This document shows positions 30,536 through 42,100 of a stretch of 64,000 bases of DNA, one piece after another. The stretch's first letter is position 1; each line of letters begins with the position of its first letter. Below the pieces are notes generated by a model. The model saw nothing but the letters and a program-made list of their open reading frames with translations, made no database searches and was not told the origin of the DNA. This DNA comes from Meghimatium bilineatum (taxonomy: Eukaryota > Mollusca > Gastropoda > Stylommatophora > Philomycidae). The stretch is taken from positions 10,376,891 through 10,440,890 of the forward strand of contig CM067319.1 in the NCBI GenBank assembly GCA_034231615.1, in the 5' to 3' direction. A program made the translations under genes and the position numbers.

Positions 30536-32242
30536 CTATATCTGTAATTCTGTCTCCTTAATAAAACTCACTGTCTTTTGTAGTTCATACAGTGTCCCAT
30601 AGAGTTTTGATTCCAGTGTTGTTTCCTCTGGCCAATATGTCTGCCTCAGCGTTTCATGCTCAGAACACTCTTGAAGTATATGTTTGGCACTCTGTGCTGC
30701 CTGTCCACATGTACACATGGCCGTGTTGCCTATCTTGAACTTTGTATACATGTGACTGCGGAGTCGGTTGTGTCCTGTTCTGAGACGTAGAATTATAACT
30801 TGTTCTGGTCTGTTCATAATATGATAGTCATCTTGTGTTGGTGTTTGTGGCTTTCTTATTGACTTGATCATCTGTTTTTTCTGATGGTAGGTGATTGGTA
30901 TATCTGGTTGGTCTTCGGCAGCACCTTCCTTAGCCAGTTGGTCTGCTTTTTCATTTCCTGGTATTCCACAGTGAGAGGGTATCCACTGCATGGTTACCCT
31001 ATACTGGTAAGACAATTCGCTAAGTAGTGTTTTCAAGTCTGTTAGTTTTTCAGACTGGAGAGCTTGAAGCACTGACCTTGCATCTGTCAGGAATACCACA
31101 GGCTGTAGGTCAGAGTTGGAGTTCAGCAGTTTTTTAGCTGCCACACTAATTGCCTGGATTTCTGCATCATAATTATTGCAGAATTTTCCTGTCGGTGTTC
31201 TGATTGTATCTCTAGGCTTGTGTGGATATTCTATATATACACCTGCACCTCCATTCCTCACGGCATTCTGTGCTGACCCATCTGTGTATACTCTGACCCA
31301 TATATCTTGTGGATATTCCTCATCCAGGAAACTGAGGGTGACTGTCCTTCGCTGCACACTGTTCTGTTCGTCCTCGCTTAGTATTCCTTTCACATGGGTC
31401 TGAATGTATATTGGCATTCCATGCATTTCACTCCACAGGGTTTGTTCTGGTACAGGCCTTAAGGGGCTGTCAACTTCAGGTAGGTCTGTAAGTTGTCTAC
31501 GGAGTCGTTTAGCTTGATGGATAAAGCTGCTTCTTTTCAGTCGTCCCATTGCTAGATTTTGGAATCTTTCCTTCATTGGATGACTTGGCATACACTGAAA
31601 CTTTTCTGCCTGAATTAGTACTTTTGTGTCTCTGCGTTCGCCAAGTGTTTGCATTCTTCCCATTTTCTGCATCTCTGCTATGGGTGTTGATTTCATTGCT
31701 CCCAACATTAATCTAAGTGCCTGGTTTTGCACTTTATCTAGATCTTGTAATGTGGTGTTTGATGCAGGACACCATGCTGCTGAACCATATTCCAGGTGTG
31801 GTCTTATGCCTTGCTGGTAAACTTTACTGAGTATATTCCCACTGACTCCCCATGTGGTTCCACTTAGTTTTCTCAGGATAGCTAACTTCCTCCTGGCTTT
31901 TGTTGTTGCTTTGTTTATGTGCTGCTTCCATGTCAGTTTATCATCAAAAGTAACTTTGAGGTATGTGGGTTGTTTGTCTTCTTTCAAAAGCTCTCCATCT
32001 ATTTTGATATGACCGGCTTTTTGTTTTGGTGAGAGGGTAAAAAGTGTAGTGCTGCACTTATCTGTGTTAATGCTGACGCACCATCTATTAGCCCATACGG
32101 TTAGGTCATCGATAGCTCTTTGTATGTGTTTAGTGGCCACTGTTGCATGTTCTTCGGTGCACCAGATCACCAGGTCGTCAGCATACATTGCCACTTTGAT
32201 CCCATGTGGTAGTTCAGCAACTAGGTCATTGATGTAAACCAA
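30536..32242 (-). CDS. LINE ORF, 3' part: RT catalytic motif, thumb, RNase H, CCHC (568 codons)
   Basis: The frame starts just before the YADDLVIW motif (about 32160-32190), the metal-binding RT signature. It continues through the RT thumb (TYLKVTFDDKLTWKQHINKA) to RNase H. The RNase H acidic residues are seen in VYTDGSAQ, NNYDAEIQA, FLTDARSV and GNEKADQLA. A C-terminal CTCGQAAQSAKHILQEC knuckle follows, near 30660-30720. It ends in a stop after KETELQI. The methionine at its start is not a true start; the natural frame enters from the preceding segment. Confidence 0.9.
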   Translation of the reverse strand: MVYINDLVAELPHGIKVAMYADDLVIWCTEEHATVATKHIQRAIDDLTVWANRWCVSINTDKCSTTLFTLSPKQKAGHIKIDGELLKEDKQPTYLKVTFDDKLTWKQHINKATTKARRKLAILRKLSGTTWGVSGNILSKVYQQGIRPHLEYGSAAWCPASNTTLQDLDKVQNQALRLMLGAMKSTPIAEMQKMGRMQTLGERRDTKVLIQAEKFQCMPSHPMKERFQNLAMGRLKRSSFIHQAKRLRRQLTDLPEVDSPLRPVPEQTLWSEMHGMPIYIQTHVKGILSEDEQNSVQRRTVTLSFLDEEYPQDIWVRVYTDGSAQNAVRNGGAGVYIEYPHKPRDTIRTPTGKFCNNYDAEIQAISVAAKKLLNSNSDLQPVVFLTDARSVLQALQSEKLTDLKTLLSELSYQYRVTMQWIPSHCGIPGNEKADQLAKEGAAEDQPDIPITYHQKKQMIKSIRKPQTPTQDDYHIMNRPEQVIILRLRTGHNRLRSHMYTKFKIGNTAMCTCGQAAQSAKHILQECSEHETLRQTYWPEETTLESKLYGTLYELQKTVSFIKETELQI

Positions 32243-33783
32243 GAAAAGTGTGGGTACAGGACTCCTCCCTGGGGGACTCCATGATGCAGTAGAACTTTCT
32301 TGCTCTTGCGACCATCTAATTGTACCCTGGCTCTTCTATTATGCAGGTATGCTTTTACCCATTTGTACATTCTTGAGCTAACCCTGCAATTTCGCAATTT
32401 CTTTAGGAGCCCTTCTTTCCAGACCTTATCAAATGCTTTCCTGAGGTCTATCCATGCTGCAAGTACCAGTTTCTTTTCTTGGAAGGCATCCTCAATCTCT
32501 TGGGAGAGGTAGGTTGCCTGATCTTCAGTAGAGTAGCACTGTCTCAAACCTGCTTGCTGTGATACCAGAAGGTTTTCACTTTCAAGGTACCACTGCATCC
32601 TAAGATTGATAATGCGTTCCATTGTTTTGCATAGACAGCTTGTGAGGCTGATGGGCCTGTAGTTGGAGACTGTGTTGCCATCTTTTCCTGATTTTAGGAG
32701 TGGTATCATTATTGCTTCTCTCCACGCCTGTGGTACATTACCCGTGGACCAGCTTGTGTTAAAGATCTGCAGTAGCTTTGCTCTTGCTGCAATTCCCAGG
32801 TTTCTAATCATTTCGTTGGACACTCCATCAGCTCCAGGAGACTTTTTCATTTTCAATTTGGATATTGCATGCTCCAGTTCTCTCATTGTGATTGGTGCCT
32901 CCATGATTTCAGGTATAGGTTCGCCTTGTCCAATGTTTTGCTGGTTCTCTCGAACCTCCTGTTGTTTGTCTGGGCTGACTTTGATGTTATTGTCTTCTGC
33001 AAAGGAATCTGCAAAGTAATCAGCTGCATGTTTACCTGTTAAAATGTTTCTATCTTTATAAAGTGTGATCCTGGTATTTCTCCCTGTACCTTCATCATTT
33101 AGTTGTTTTACAAGTTTCCATAATTTCCTAGTATCTCTTTCTAGGTTCAGCGACTCTGTTTTTTCTTTCCAGCTACTCCGTCTGGCTTGTAACTTGGCTC
33201 TTTGAAATTTAGCCTTTGTTTGCTGATATTTGTTGTGATGTTCTTGGCTAGGTCTGTTCTCAGCCTGCTGTCTAGATGTTTCCATCTCATTTTGCAGCTT
33301 TTCCAGTTCATCATTCCAGTAGGGTTTGTAGTTTTTGCGTGCCCCCCTGGGTATGGTTTTACTAGCAGCATGTAGTATACATCTATTAAATTCACTCACT
33401 GCTCTATTGATGTCTTTGTCCAAGTTCATGTCCTTAGCTAGAACACTGGTTAAATGCTGGTACATTTTCCAGTCTGCCCTCTTATAGTTCCACCTAGTGA
33501 GCATGCTGCTGTCCTTGGTAAATTCATTGTGGATTTCCAGAAATACTGGTCTGTGGTCACTACCCCCAAGCTGCTTTCCAACGACACGTGTGATGTTCCA
33601 TTCCAGGCCTGGTGAGTGGAATGCCAGATCTGGTGTGCCATGCTCTCGAGTAGAAGGTTGGTGAGTCAGCTGGCTGGTTAATAAGGATGAGATTATTTTC
33701 ATCCTGCCAGCTCTCAAGTTCCTCACCTCTCTTGTCGATATGATCGTAGCCCCAGCTCTGAGAGTGGCTGTTGAAGTCACCAC
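32221..33783 (-). CDS. LINE ORF, middle part: endonuclease end and RT fingers/palm
   Basis: From the 5' side it holds the endonuclease end motif GGSDHRPVFLEI (about 33530-33565). A linker rich in charged residues follows. Then come the RT motifs KSPGADGVSNEMI, NYRPISLTSCLCKTMERI, AWIDLRKAFDKVW (palm Asp) and GVPQGGVL. It runs out of frame right after GVPQGGVL because of a one-base shift relative to the next segment. Confidence 0.9.
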   Translation of the reverse strand: MVTSTATLRAGATIISTREVRNLRAGRMKIISSLLTSQLTHQPSTREHGTPDLAFHSPGLEWNITRVVGKQLGGSDHRPVFLEIHNEFTKDSSMLTRWNYKRADWKMYQHLTSVLAKDMNLDKDINRAVSEFNRCILHAASKTIPRGARKNYKPYWNDELEKLQNEMETSRQQAENRPSQEHHNKYQQTKAKFQRAKLQARRSSWKEKTESLNLERDTRKLWKLVKQLNDEGTGRNTRITLYKDRNILTGKHAADYFADSFAEDNNIKVSPDKQQEVRENQQNIGQGEPIPEIMEAPITMRELEHAISKLKMKKSPGADGVSNEMIRNLGIAARAKLLQIFNTSWSTGNVPQAWREAIMIPLLKSGKDGNTVSNYRPISLTSCLCKTMERIINLRMQWYLESENLLVSQQAGLRQCYSTEDQATYLSQEIEDAFQEKKLVLAAWIDLRKAFDKVWKEGLLKKLRNCRVSSRMYKWVKAYLHNRRARVQLDGRKSKKVLLHHGVPQGGVLYPHFSWFTSMT

Positions 33784-34360
33784 ACACCATAAGTATCTCT
33801 TTATCTGGAATTGTGTCTAGTGCCAATGGTTTATCATTTGGGCAGTAGTAGTTCAGGAGATGGAATTCTGCACTGTCTGTTTTTAGGTGGAGTATCTGGT
33901 ATTCTGCCCCTTCCATATATACTTCCAGCTGACATGCGCTGATATTGTTTTTAACAAGTGTCAGAATTCCACCCTTTCGCCTGTCCTTTCGGTCAGATCG
34001 GTAGCACTGGTAGCCTCTGATTTTGAAGGCTATGTCGCTGCTGAGGTGTGTTTCTTGGATACAGCATATATTAACTTGTTCTTCACTGAGGACATTTTCA
34101 AGTTCCAATTTTTTGCTGTATCCATCTCTTTTACTGTTGACACCCTCAGCATTCCAGTGCATTATTTTTATTGGTCGTTTAAAGTTTGTTTGGCCAGTAG
34201 CTCTATTCCCTTGCCTCCTGGCTCCTCGAGGCAATTGAGAAGGACTTTCAGTAACTGAAGTTGGGCCCTTTCGAGGTATAGGGCCCGGCACCGTCCCTGC
34301 CTGAACGTCCGCCACAGGGCAGGCACCATAACTTTTTTTTAGATACAGACATGTTTCCAT
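33560..34360 (-). CDS. LINE ORF, 5' part: AP-like endonuclease (266 codons)
   Basis: The start is METCLYLKKS at 34360. After a basic region (GARRQGNRATGQTNFKR) the endonuclease motifs follow: MHWNAEGVNSKRD, CCIQETHL, GDFNSHSQSWGYD. The last endonuclease motif lies in the next frame; the break is around 33640-33660. The leader 34361-34548 holds no obvious ORF. Confidence 0.88.
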   Translation of the reverse strand: METCLYLKKSYGACPVADVQAGTVPGPIPRKGPTSVTESPSQLPRGARRQGNRATGQTNFKRPIKIMHWNAEGVNSKRDGYSKKLELENVLSEEQVNICCIQETHLSSDIAFKIRGYQCYRSDRKDRRKGGILTLVKNNISACQLEVYMEGAEYQILHLKTDSAEFHLLNYYCPNDKPLALDTIPDKEILMVCGDFNSHSQSWGYDHIDKRGEELESWQDENNLILINQPADSPTFYSRAWHTRSGIPLTRPGMEHHTCRWKAAWG

Positions 34361-34548
34361 TGTGTTTTGTGCATGGCATCCTGATTATCTGTGCGCCTTT
34401 TGGCTGGATGCCTCCGTCTTCAGCACTCTGCTTACTTGGGCAGGACTATGGTCCTGCTCGAATGGGACTTCCCGACCAGTCTTAGTTTCCAGCCCCTGAT
34501 GGCTGAACTAAGCCCCATCACCACGGCACGGTGCTGGCCTTGATGGGG

Positions 34549-35440
34549 AACATACAATATAAACAGAAAACAGAATTGGGACCACTAGCAACATACAATA
34601 TAAATACTCTTGGGACCACTAATGACATACAACATAAACAGACTTTGGACAACAAACAACATAAAATATAAACAGACTTGCAACCACTAACAACATAAAA
34701 TATAAACAGACTTGCAACCACTAACAACATAAAATATAGACAGACTTGCAACCACTAACAACATAAAATATAACCAGACTTGCGACCACTAACAACATAA
34801 AATATAAACAGACTTGGGACCACTAACAACATACAATATAAACAGTTTTGACACCACTAACAACATAAAATATAAAGACTTGGGACAACTAACAACATAC
34901 AATATAAACAGACTTGGGACAACTAACAACATAAAATATAACAGACTTGGGACAACAAGATAAAATATAAACAGACTTGGGACAACTAACAACATACAAT
35001 ATAAACAGACTTGGGACAACTAACAACATAAAATATAAACAGACTTTGGACAACAACATACAATATAAACAGACTTGGACAACTAACAACATAAAATATA
35101 AACAGACTTGGGACAACAACATACAATATAAACAGACTTGGGACAACAACATACAATATAAACAGACTTGGACAACTAACAACATAAAATATAAACAGAC
35201 TTGGGACAACAACATACAATATAAACAGACTTGGGACAACAACATACAATATAAACAGACTTGGGACAACAACATACAATATAAACAGTTTTGACACCAC
35301 TAACAACATAAAATATAAACAGACCTGGGACAACTAACAACATACAATATAAACAGTTTTGACACCACTAACAACATACAATATAAACAGACTTGGGACA
35401 ACAACATACAATATAAACAGACTTGAAATGACTAACAGTA
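34549..35440. repeat. minisatellite, 34-nt unit with 31-nt variants, ~26 copies
   Basis: Units of CTAACAACATACAATATAAA plus CAGACTTGGGAC; A/C variants at the ATAAAATA position alternate in blocks. The LINE inserted at its left edge, since the array sequence resumes at 30482-30503 on the far side. Confidence 0.95.
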
Positions 35441-36555
35441 GAAGTTTTGTATATTTTTATTTGGAAAAAAGACTATTTACACATGCAACCATTTACCCCT
35501 TAATAAAATTCTGCGTTATTTAAACAAGTGCACATCACTACATTAAACAAATAAAACAGAAAACGGACAAAATATATTTGTTGTCAGTTCACCATAACTG
35601 CAAAATGTGACTTCATATATTTTGGGGGTTTTAAGTAGACGAATCAATACAATGGTATGTCCAGAGTTTTGTGCCATTTTGTGATAGCAGGCCACTTATT
35701 TTCTTTGGAACGAGGTATTGGTTCCAGTGTCTTAATTTTAAATCACTTGAAAATCCAAGTGTCAGATCTCAATGAAACAAACGCATTTTATAAGAAGTTT
35801 TTGCATTGCTTCCTTATCATAAGTGAAAAGTCTTACAATTTATGGTGCATATTCCTCAAATAACACCCAGATTTTAAAAATGAGTCTGCACAGGTTTATG
35901 TTAATGTCCTTATTGTCTGTGTCTGCTCTGCTACAAATTGTTAACGTATTTGCTAAATCCTAATCATAACCCATCACCGTGAATTCTGATGGACTACTGG
36001 TATCACAAACTGTTCAAACGAATGATAACGTTATGATTTTTGTTCCTTTTATTAGATGCATTTTTTTAAATTAATAAACCTTGTGTTCCTTGAATAATTT
36101 GCATTCTACAAAACCAAAAATAAAAACACTACAGGAAAATATTACGTCATCTGTGCTTTGCCAACAGCTTATGCTGCAGAAACCCATGTACACATGTCTC
36201 AGTCAAGTGTTACTTTCGGAACACATCACCAATTTACTATCAAATGACAGCACTTAACTCCAACATTAAATAACAGTTGCTATTCTATGCATGTTCCAAT
36301 AGGAGATGAAATATGTGAAGTTGGAATGAGATTTGGTAAGGTACCAGATAAGACACAGAAACGAGACTTCAATTAAGCTTATGTAAGTTCTTCTTCTACT
36401 TATCACAATTTCTGGGAAAATTGAGCAGAAGACCATGGTGCATGAAGTTCAGCACAGTTCAAACAAAAAAGTGTAAAAACTTTTGTCGGACAAATACGAG
36501 TGATATATTTAAAGTAAAGTAACTCTACCTGAAAACACGAATCTACAAAATGAAA
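35441..36555. other. intergenic, nothing recognised
   Basis: AT-rich sequence with no array, no LINE motif and no exon-like frame. Confidence 0.5.
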
Positions 36556-36559
36556 ATGG

Positions 36560-36665
36560 TCATACATAAATAATACATACAAACCGAGACATTCTGCATG
36601 ATGTACAACAAACCGAGACATTCTGCATGATGTACATACAAACCGAGACATTCTGCATGTACAAC
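36560..36665. repeat. short minisatellite, ~29-nt unit
   Basis: Three copies of AAACCGAGACATTCTGCATG. Confidence 0.85.
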
Positions 36666-36724
36666 AGACCAATCGCAGATCTCAAAATCCTAGAATAACT
36701 GATCACATATTTTTACCAGTTCAT

Positions 36725-36800
36725 GACCAAAAGGTTCAAACTTTAGTCTTATATCCGTACGGTTCAGCGTTCGACTCCAGGTAAGGACTGAGTTTTTTTT
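36725..36800 (+). mobile_element. possible tRNA-derived SINE head
   Basis: CGTTCGACTCC at 36768-36778 resembles a Pol III B box. The A box is unclear, and no cloverleaf can be drawn with confidence. Confidence 0.3.
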
Positions 36801-37878
36801 TCTGTCGGAGGGCTAATTAAAAACTCACCCTGTGCATGACATGGCGACAGCAAGGGCATGTGGCTAAAATTACTACCTCTACCTCCCTAACACGAAACAT
36901 GAAGTATTGACAGTTTTTGTGTGTTGCTTTTTAGCCCATGTCTCAGGGGTGCAAATTGACTAGACAGCATATGCAGGTAAGCTCGTAGCTGCCCCACTAA
37001 CTTACTACCTCCCTAGTAAAATGATTCTGCAAAAAATATTTTAGCAAGGTCAACTATTGCATGTGAAAACCAGGAAATAATTCCAGTCACTTTTGTAAAG
37101 TAAAGTAGGCACACTTGCATATGTATATTAATGGCAACTGCAATAATTCTGCCAACAATGAACCACTCAGAATAATTTTTAATTACACAAAAAGCACACA
37201 AGAAGCAATAGGATTCTCAATTCTCACAAGACATAAATATGCATGAAAGATATAGATGTGAAAGAATAGGCAAAATGTGGAACAGGCTCACATAACTCCA
37301 TGACCCTGTTCAAAGATTCACCTGTTGGATTGCAGTTTAGTATATAATAACTACAATTTAGTATACAGTGTCAATTTTCTGTGGTAAAAAATAGCATAGA
37401 ACAGTGCTGGGAAAAAAATACTCTAATAAAGTAAGAAGTGTTTTTACATGTAACAATTATGCATAGGTCCCTATTACAAACTTCTCACATTGCAATTAGC
37501 TTTTTTATATGTAAAAACTGCATTTAAATAAATTCTAATACTGTAAAATAACTTTTTTTACATATGTAAGAAACATGTATATTAGAAACTTTTAATAATA
37601 CATGCAACGAGCTTTTTTATATGTTTAAACTATGCATATTTGAAACCTGCACAAAACCAGAAAATATCTCATGTGCTAACTTGTAGTTGACACTATTAAA
37701 ATGGAATAAGATGTCAACAAACGAACAAAAATCTCAGTACTTACATTAAATATATATATATATATTTTTACACTGGCTTAAAAAAAGCACTAGTTGAAAT
37801 GTCTCAATATTTTGAACAAAATATGTAAATAAATTTACCCAACCAATTTTACATTTGTGCATATTAAATTTACATTTG
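36800..37878. other. intergenic, nothing recognised
   Basis: AT-rich; contains a short TA run at 37751-37766. No support for genes. Confidence 0.5.
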
Positions 37879-37879
37879 C

Positions 37880-38040
37880 AATTTTAAACAAGAGTCCATG
37901 CTCAAGTCGGATGTGTCAGGCCGAAAGATGCAGATATTGCAGCAATGCTGTAAACCATGACACAATGCATTCCGTTCTTCGGACTACAACCCACTAATCA
38001 GCAGGAGTTTGAGAACAAATGCAGAAGAACAACAAGAGTC
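37880..38040 (+). mobile_element. SINE-A, 3' half
   Basis: AAGTCGGATGTGTCAGGCCG to GTTTGAGAACAAATGCAGAAGAA, ending in a GAA-rich tail. Confidence 0.75.
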
Positions 38041-38147
38041 TATTTTAGTTGTATTCTGTTCTAAAACACTTTTTCTCTTTCAAATTCTTATTTCTTCTGA
38101 GTTTTCTCTAGAATAAAGATTTTTTCTGCTGGTGTGCTAACGAGGCC

Positions 38148-38400
38148 TGAAAGGGTAGCAAGGAATAGCGACAGTGTTACCTTCCATACATGTAGTAAGA
38201 GGCTGCTAAGGAGTTGTAAGGGGTGGAGTTCCCCATCCTATCAAAATGAGTGACCTAGAAGCCATGATATAGTTGTATGTGTTAGGTTGAAAGGCATCGA
38301 TATCGCATCTAAGCTACACAGCTAAGCTGTAAACCATGACACAACGCAATTCGTTTTCTGAACTACGTCCTGCTAATCTGCAATCCAGCATGAAGTGGGA
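38148..38400 (+). mobile_element. SINE-A, near full length
   Basis: Begins GCCTGAAAGGGTAGCAAGGA, passes CATGTAGTAAGAGG and GTGGAGTTCCCCATCC, and reaches TACGTCCTGCTAATCTGCA; the tail is altered. Confidence 0.75.
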
Positions 38401-38429
38401 AAGTTACATAATTTGTATTGAGCGTAGTA

Positions 38430-38875
38430 AAAGTTAAATATAACCAGATCTATTGCAGTCTATTTCCCTCTTTGAATTCAACCAGATCTATTGCAGTCTA
38501 TTTACCTCATTGAATTCAATCAGATCTATTGTTATCTATTTTCTTCTTGAATTTAACCAGATCTATTGTAATCTATTCTCTTCTTGAATTCAACCAGATC
38601 TATTGCAGTCTATTTCCCTCTTTGAATCCAACCATATCATCTATTGTAATCTATTTTCTTATTGTATGCAATCAGATCTATTGTAATTATTTTCTTCTTG
38701 AATTCAACCAGATCTATTATAATTTACCTCTATAAATATCAGATCTATTGTAATATATTTTCTCATAACCAGAGCTATTGTAATTTATTTCCCCATTTTG
38801 ACTACAATCAGACCTATTGTAATACATTTTCTCCATGAATACAATAAAATCTATTATCTATTTCCTTACATAAAT
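38430..38875. repeat. minisatellite, ~37-nt unit, degenerate
   Basis: About eleven units built on CCAGATCTATTGTAATCTAT then TTTCTTCTTGAATTCAA. It lies just downstream of the cathepsin gene. Confidence 0.9.
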
Positions 38876-38901
38876 GTGATCACATCTGTTTTTTTTGTTT
38901 T

Positions 38902-38907
38902 TTTAAT
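38902..38907 (-). terminator. candidate ATTAAA poly(A) signal for cathepsin
   Basis: The plus strand reads TTTAAT, i.e. ATTAAA in gene sense, about 170 bases after the stop. A canonical AATAAA follows at 38784-38789, within the array. Confidence 0.3.
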
Positions 38908-39074
38908 TGCATACCATTTCAACCAGTTGTGATTATTACTAAATTTGATTTAAAGTTTCATATATTTTAACATGTACAATAAAGTGTTAAACTAAGAGAG
39001 GTGTCAAACATAACATCATGAGAGAAGGCACAAGCCTATTTTATAGAGCAGTGCTGCAACAACGAATCTGGCTG

Positions 39075-39174
39075 TTAAACTTCTGGGAAACTGGCTGCAG
39101 TAGCTATGCCACACTGGTTATCTTTATTGCGAGCCATGTAGATGTATCCGCTGTCTCCCCAAGTTGTACTCCAA
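39075..39174 (-). CDS. cathepsin L exon 8, terminal (residues 340-372)
   Basis: Acceptor TTTCTTTCAG on the minus strand; the split Ser340 codon is completed by T. The frame reads [20 protein letters not shown], then [12 protein letters not shown] and TAA, the standard cathepsin L C-terminus. The usual NSWGxxWG is NSWSTTWG here. The other strand has a 71-codon shadow frame. Confidence 0.92.
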
Positions 39175-42100
39175 CTGAAAGAAATTATACGAGGCATAAG
39201 TTTGTTTATGATAATGGATATAAAACCTTATAATAATAATAATAAGACCCATAACCCATCAGGGACGTAGGGGTGCCACACTGGAGACATCAGGGATGTA
39301 GGGGTGTCACACTGGAGACATCAGGGACGTAGGGGTGCCACACTGGAGATATCAGGGACGTAGGGTGCCACACTGGAGATATCAGGGACGTAGGGGTGCC
39401 ACACTGGAGATATCAGGGACGTAGGGGTGCCACACTGGAGATATCAGGGACGTAGGGGTGCCACACTGGAGATATCAGGGACGTAGGGGTGCCACACTGG
39501 AGATATCAGGGACGTAGGGGTGCCACACTGGAGATATCAGGGACGTAGGGGTGCCACACTGGAGACATCAGGGATGTTGGGGTGCCATACTGGAGACATT
39601 AGGGTGCCACACTGGAGACATTAGGGACATTTGGGTGCCACACTAGAGACATCATCATAGAAAGCTCTCCAAACGTCTCAGCCATTTGGAGGAGTATAGA
39701 AAAAACACATCCAGACCATCCATTACTTGATGTTATCAATCCAGAATTTTCTCTGTCCTCTCCTTCCACCCTCGACTGTTCCTTGTAAAATTATTTTAGA
39801 AAGTGAATCGTGTCTCGTTACATGTCCAAACTACACACGTTTACACCATTTCCCCACAACCAAAAGTGGTTCTTGATAACCTGCAAATTTGTTTATTTGC
39901 TGCCGGACAAATATATTTGTCTTGTCATCTATATAACTAATTTTTTTTTAAACATCTGTAGCACTTGTTTTCAAAAGACTGAATCCTCCTTTCTGTATCT
40001 GCAAAAATAGGGATATATGAAAATGCAGTGGTACCAAAAACAAGCTAATAAGCAAACGGACATGGATAAAATAAAATAAATGATGGATTATTACATATAA
40101 AGCATGGGTGTCTGTGGTCAGGTCAATGTTTACCCAGACAGCAGTGAAAGGCCAAGCAACTCTGTCCATGGTGAGCATTCAGATTGGTAACTGGGCCAAA
40201 AGGTAATGACGATCAACAAATTTCAGCACACAAATGACCTACTAGCAATATGTCCAACATTGTGTGAAATTGGTAATACAACAGCTGAAATTGGATGTGT
40301 CAGGCCATTTGTGACAATAAAATAATGACAACAAATTTGTTCTCTGAACTTTTTTTAAGAATTTCTAATTTTGTTTTAGGACCATTATCCTGTTACAACG
40401 GAGTACTAGGAGGAGTTCACGAGAACAATAAAACTAACATAAAACCATGTGATCAAGAAGTCTTCATCAGGAGACAATGACAGAACAATTAACTATACTA
40501 ATGAATTATATTGTACTTATTTAAAAACACACAGTTACTCAGTTTTACAATGAACTGTAACCAGACTATCAGACCATAGAGTGTGGGCATAAACAAACAT
40601 ATAACAGTATACAAGACAGTTTCAACCTAAAGGTCTTTTTCAAGAATGTATTCATGGATGAGTTTTGTCATCCATGAATACAACTATTTCATCTGGGAAG
40701 GTGGGGGGGGGGGGGGAGGTGGTTGACTATGAAATATGTCATTCCAAAATGGTGGCATCCGTGTTTGGATCAATTCAGCTTCGATAATTGGAGCTATAAA
40801 TATTTTATTGCATTTTTTCAATGAAAAAAAATATGCAATTTTTCTGATTAAAATAAATAGTGGAATCCCGTACAACTTGATCCGGACCAACAAAATATGT
40901 TATATATGTAGGAACAGAAATTTGCTGAAAACAGTACAAACAATATAGAATAAATATGATTGGGGATTATGAAAATTGTTGTTATATAGGATAATTTGTT
41001 ATAAAAGGATGCGCTATAGAAGAATTATCAGGAAAACGACAAAATAGATAAACTCTCATGTGTTGCAGGGACCCAAAAAGGAAATAAAGAATAGCAATAT
41101 TAATACCTGTAAAGTATGTAGTAAAAGGCAACTAAGACGGCTTTGGTGTGGAGTTGGCTGTCCCATCCCATAAATGTTCAAAGTGACCCAAAAGCCATAC
41201 TGATTGTATCTGGCCAAATGGCGCAAATATCACAGCTAGGCTGTAAACATGACACAACACACTGTTTTCTGAGCAACATCCTGGTGGTGTGCAGGAGTTT
41301 GAGAAAAAATGCTGAAGAAAATTAAAAAATTATATAGCACCAGGAATTCATCAACTGCAGGAAACTATTGACCAGCTGGACTGTTCTCATGGCAATGACA
41401 TACTACTGAACATAAAAATTACATAGAAAATTACTACAGTCAAATATTTATGGATTGGTCGATACATTCTGCATAGGATAAGTAACCAACTTTTATCCCA
41501 TTGTATCTGTCCATCTTAATACAGTTCTCTCACCTGTTTTTCACAATCCAGTAGTCCTGGCCATTTTCACTCCCATAGCCAACAGCCAATACACCATGAT
41601 CTAGCTGTGTCTGGCTGCATTCAGGGTTGATGTATACACCTGTGAAATATGGAAACTATCTGTCAATACAAATAATGTACATGCAATCAGTTTCTTTCTT
41701 CAACGCTGTGATATTTTGTGTATCCATTTCATCTACAGGTTTTTGAGGATAAGTTTCATTCTATTCATTTGACTCATATATCTCCTACCTGTGCTGTTTG
41801 ACTCATCTCTCTCCTACCTATTGTTACCTGTGCTGTTTTACTCATATCTCTCCTACCTATTTCTACCTGTGCTGTTTTACTCATATCTTTCCTACCTATT
41901 GTTACCTGTGCTGTTTTACTCCTCTTCTACCTAGTTACCTGTGCTGTTTTACTCATCTCTCTCCTACCTATTGTTACCTGTGCTGTTTTACTCATCTCTC
42001 TCCTACCTATTGTTACCTGTGCTGTTTTACTCATCTCTCCCCTACCTATTGTTACCTGTGCTGTTTTACTACTCTCCCCTACCTATTGTTACCTGTGCTG

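Larger units (their letters stand above)
30504..34548 (-). mobile_element. near-full-length I-like non-LTR retrotransposon (4,045 bp)
   Basis: On the minus strand the order is a 5' leader of about 190 bp, an AP-type endonuclease, reverse transcriptase, RNase H and a CCHC knuckle, then a GAA tail (GAACGAAAGAAGAAGAAGAA). The RT-RNase H order points to the I superfamily in a broad sense. The coding region is one long frame broken twice. One break is near 33640-33660, between endonuclease parts; the other is near 32245-32260, just after the GVPQGG motif. Each is a single-base shift, so the copy is probably inactive unless these are sequencing errors. No separate gag-like first ORF was seen. It lies between the two host genes. 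Confidence 0.92.

Noticed and set aside
31176..33019. Plus-strand frames of 62-118 codons opposite the LINE
   Set aside because: They are shadows of the LINE coding region on the minus strand.
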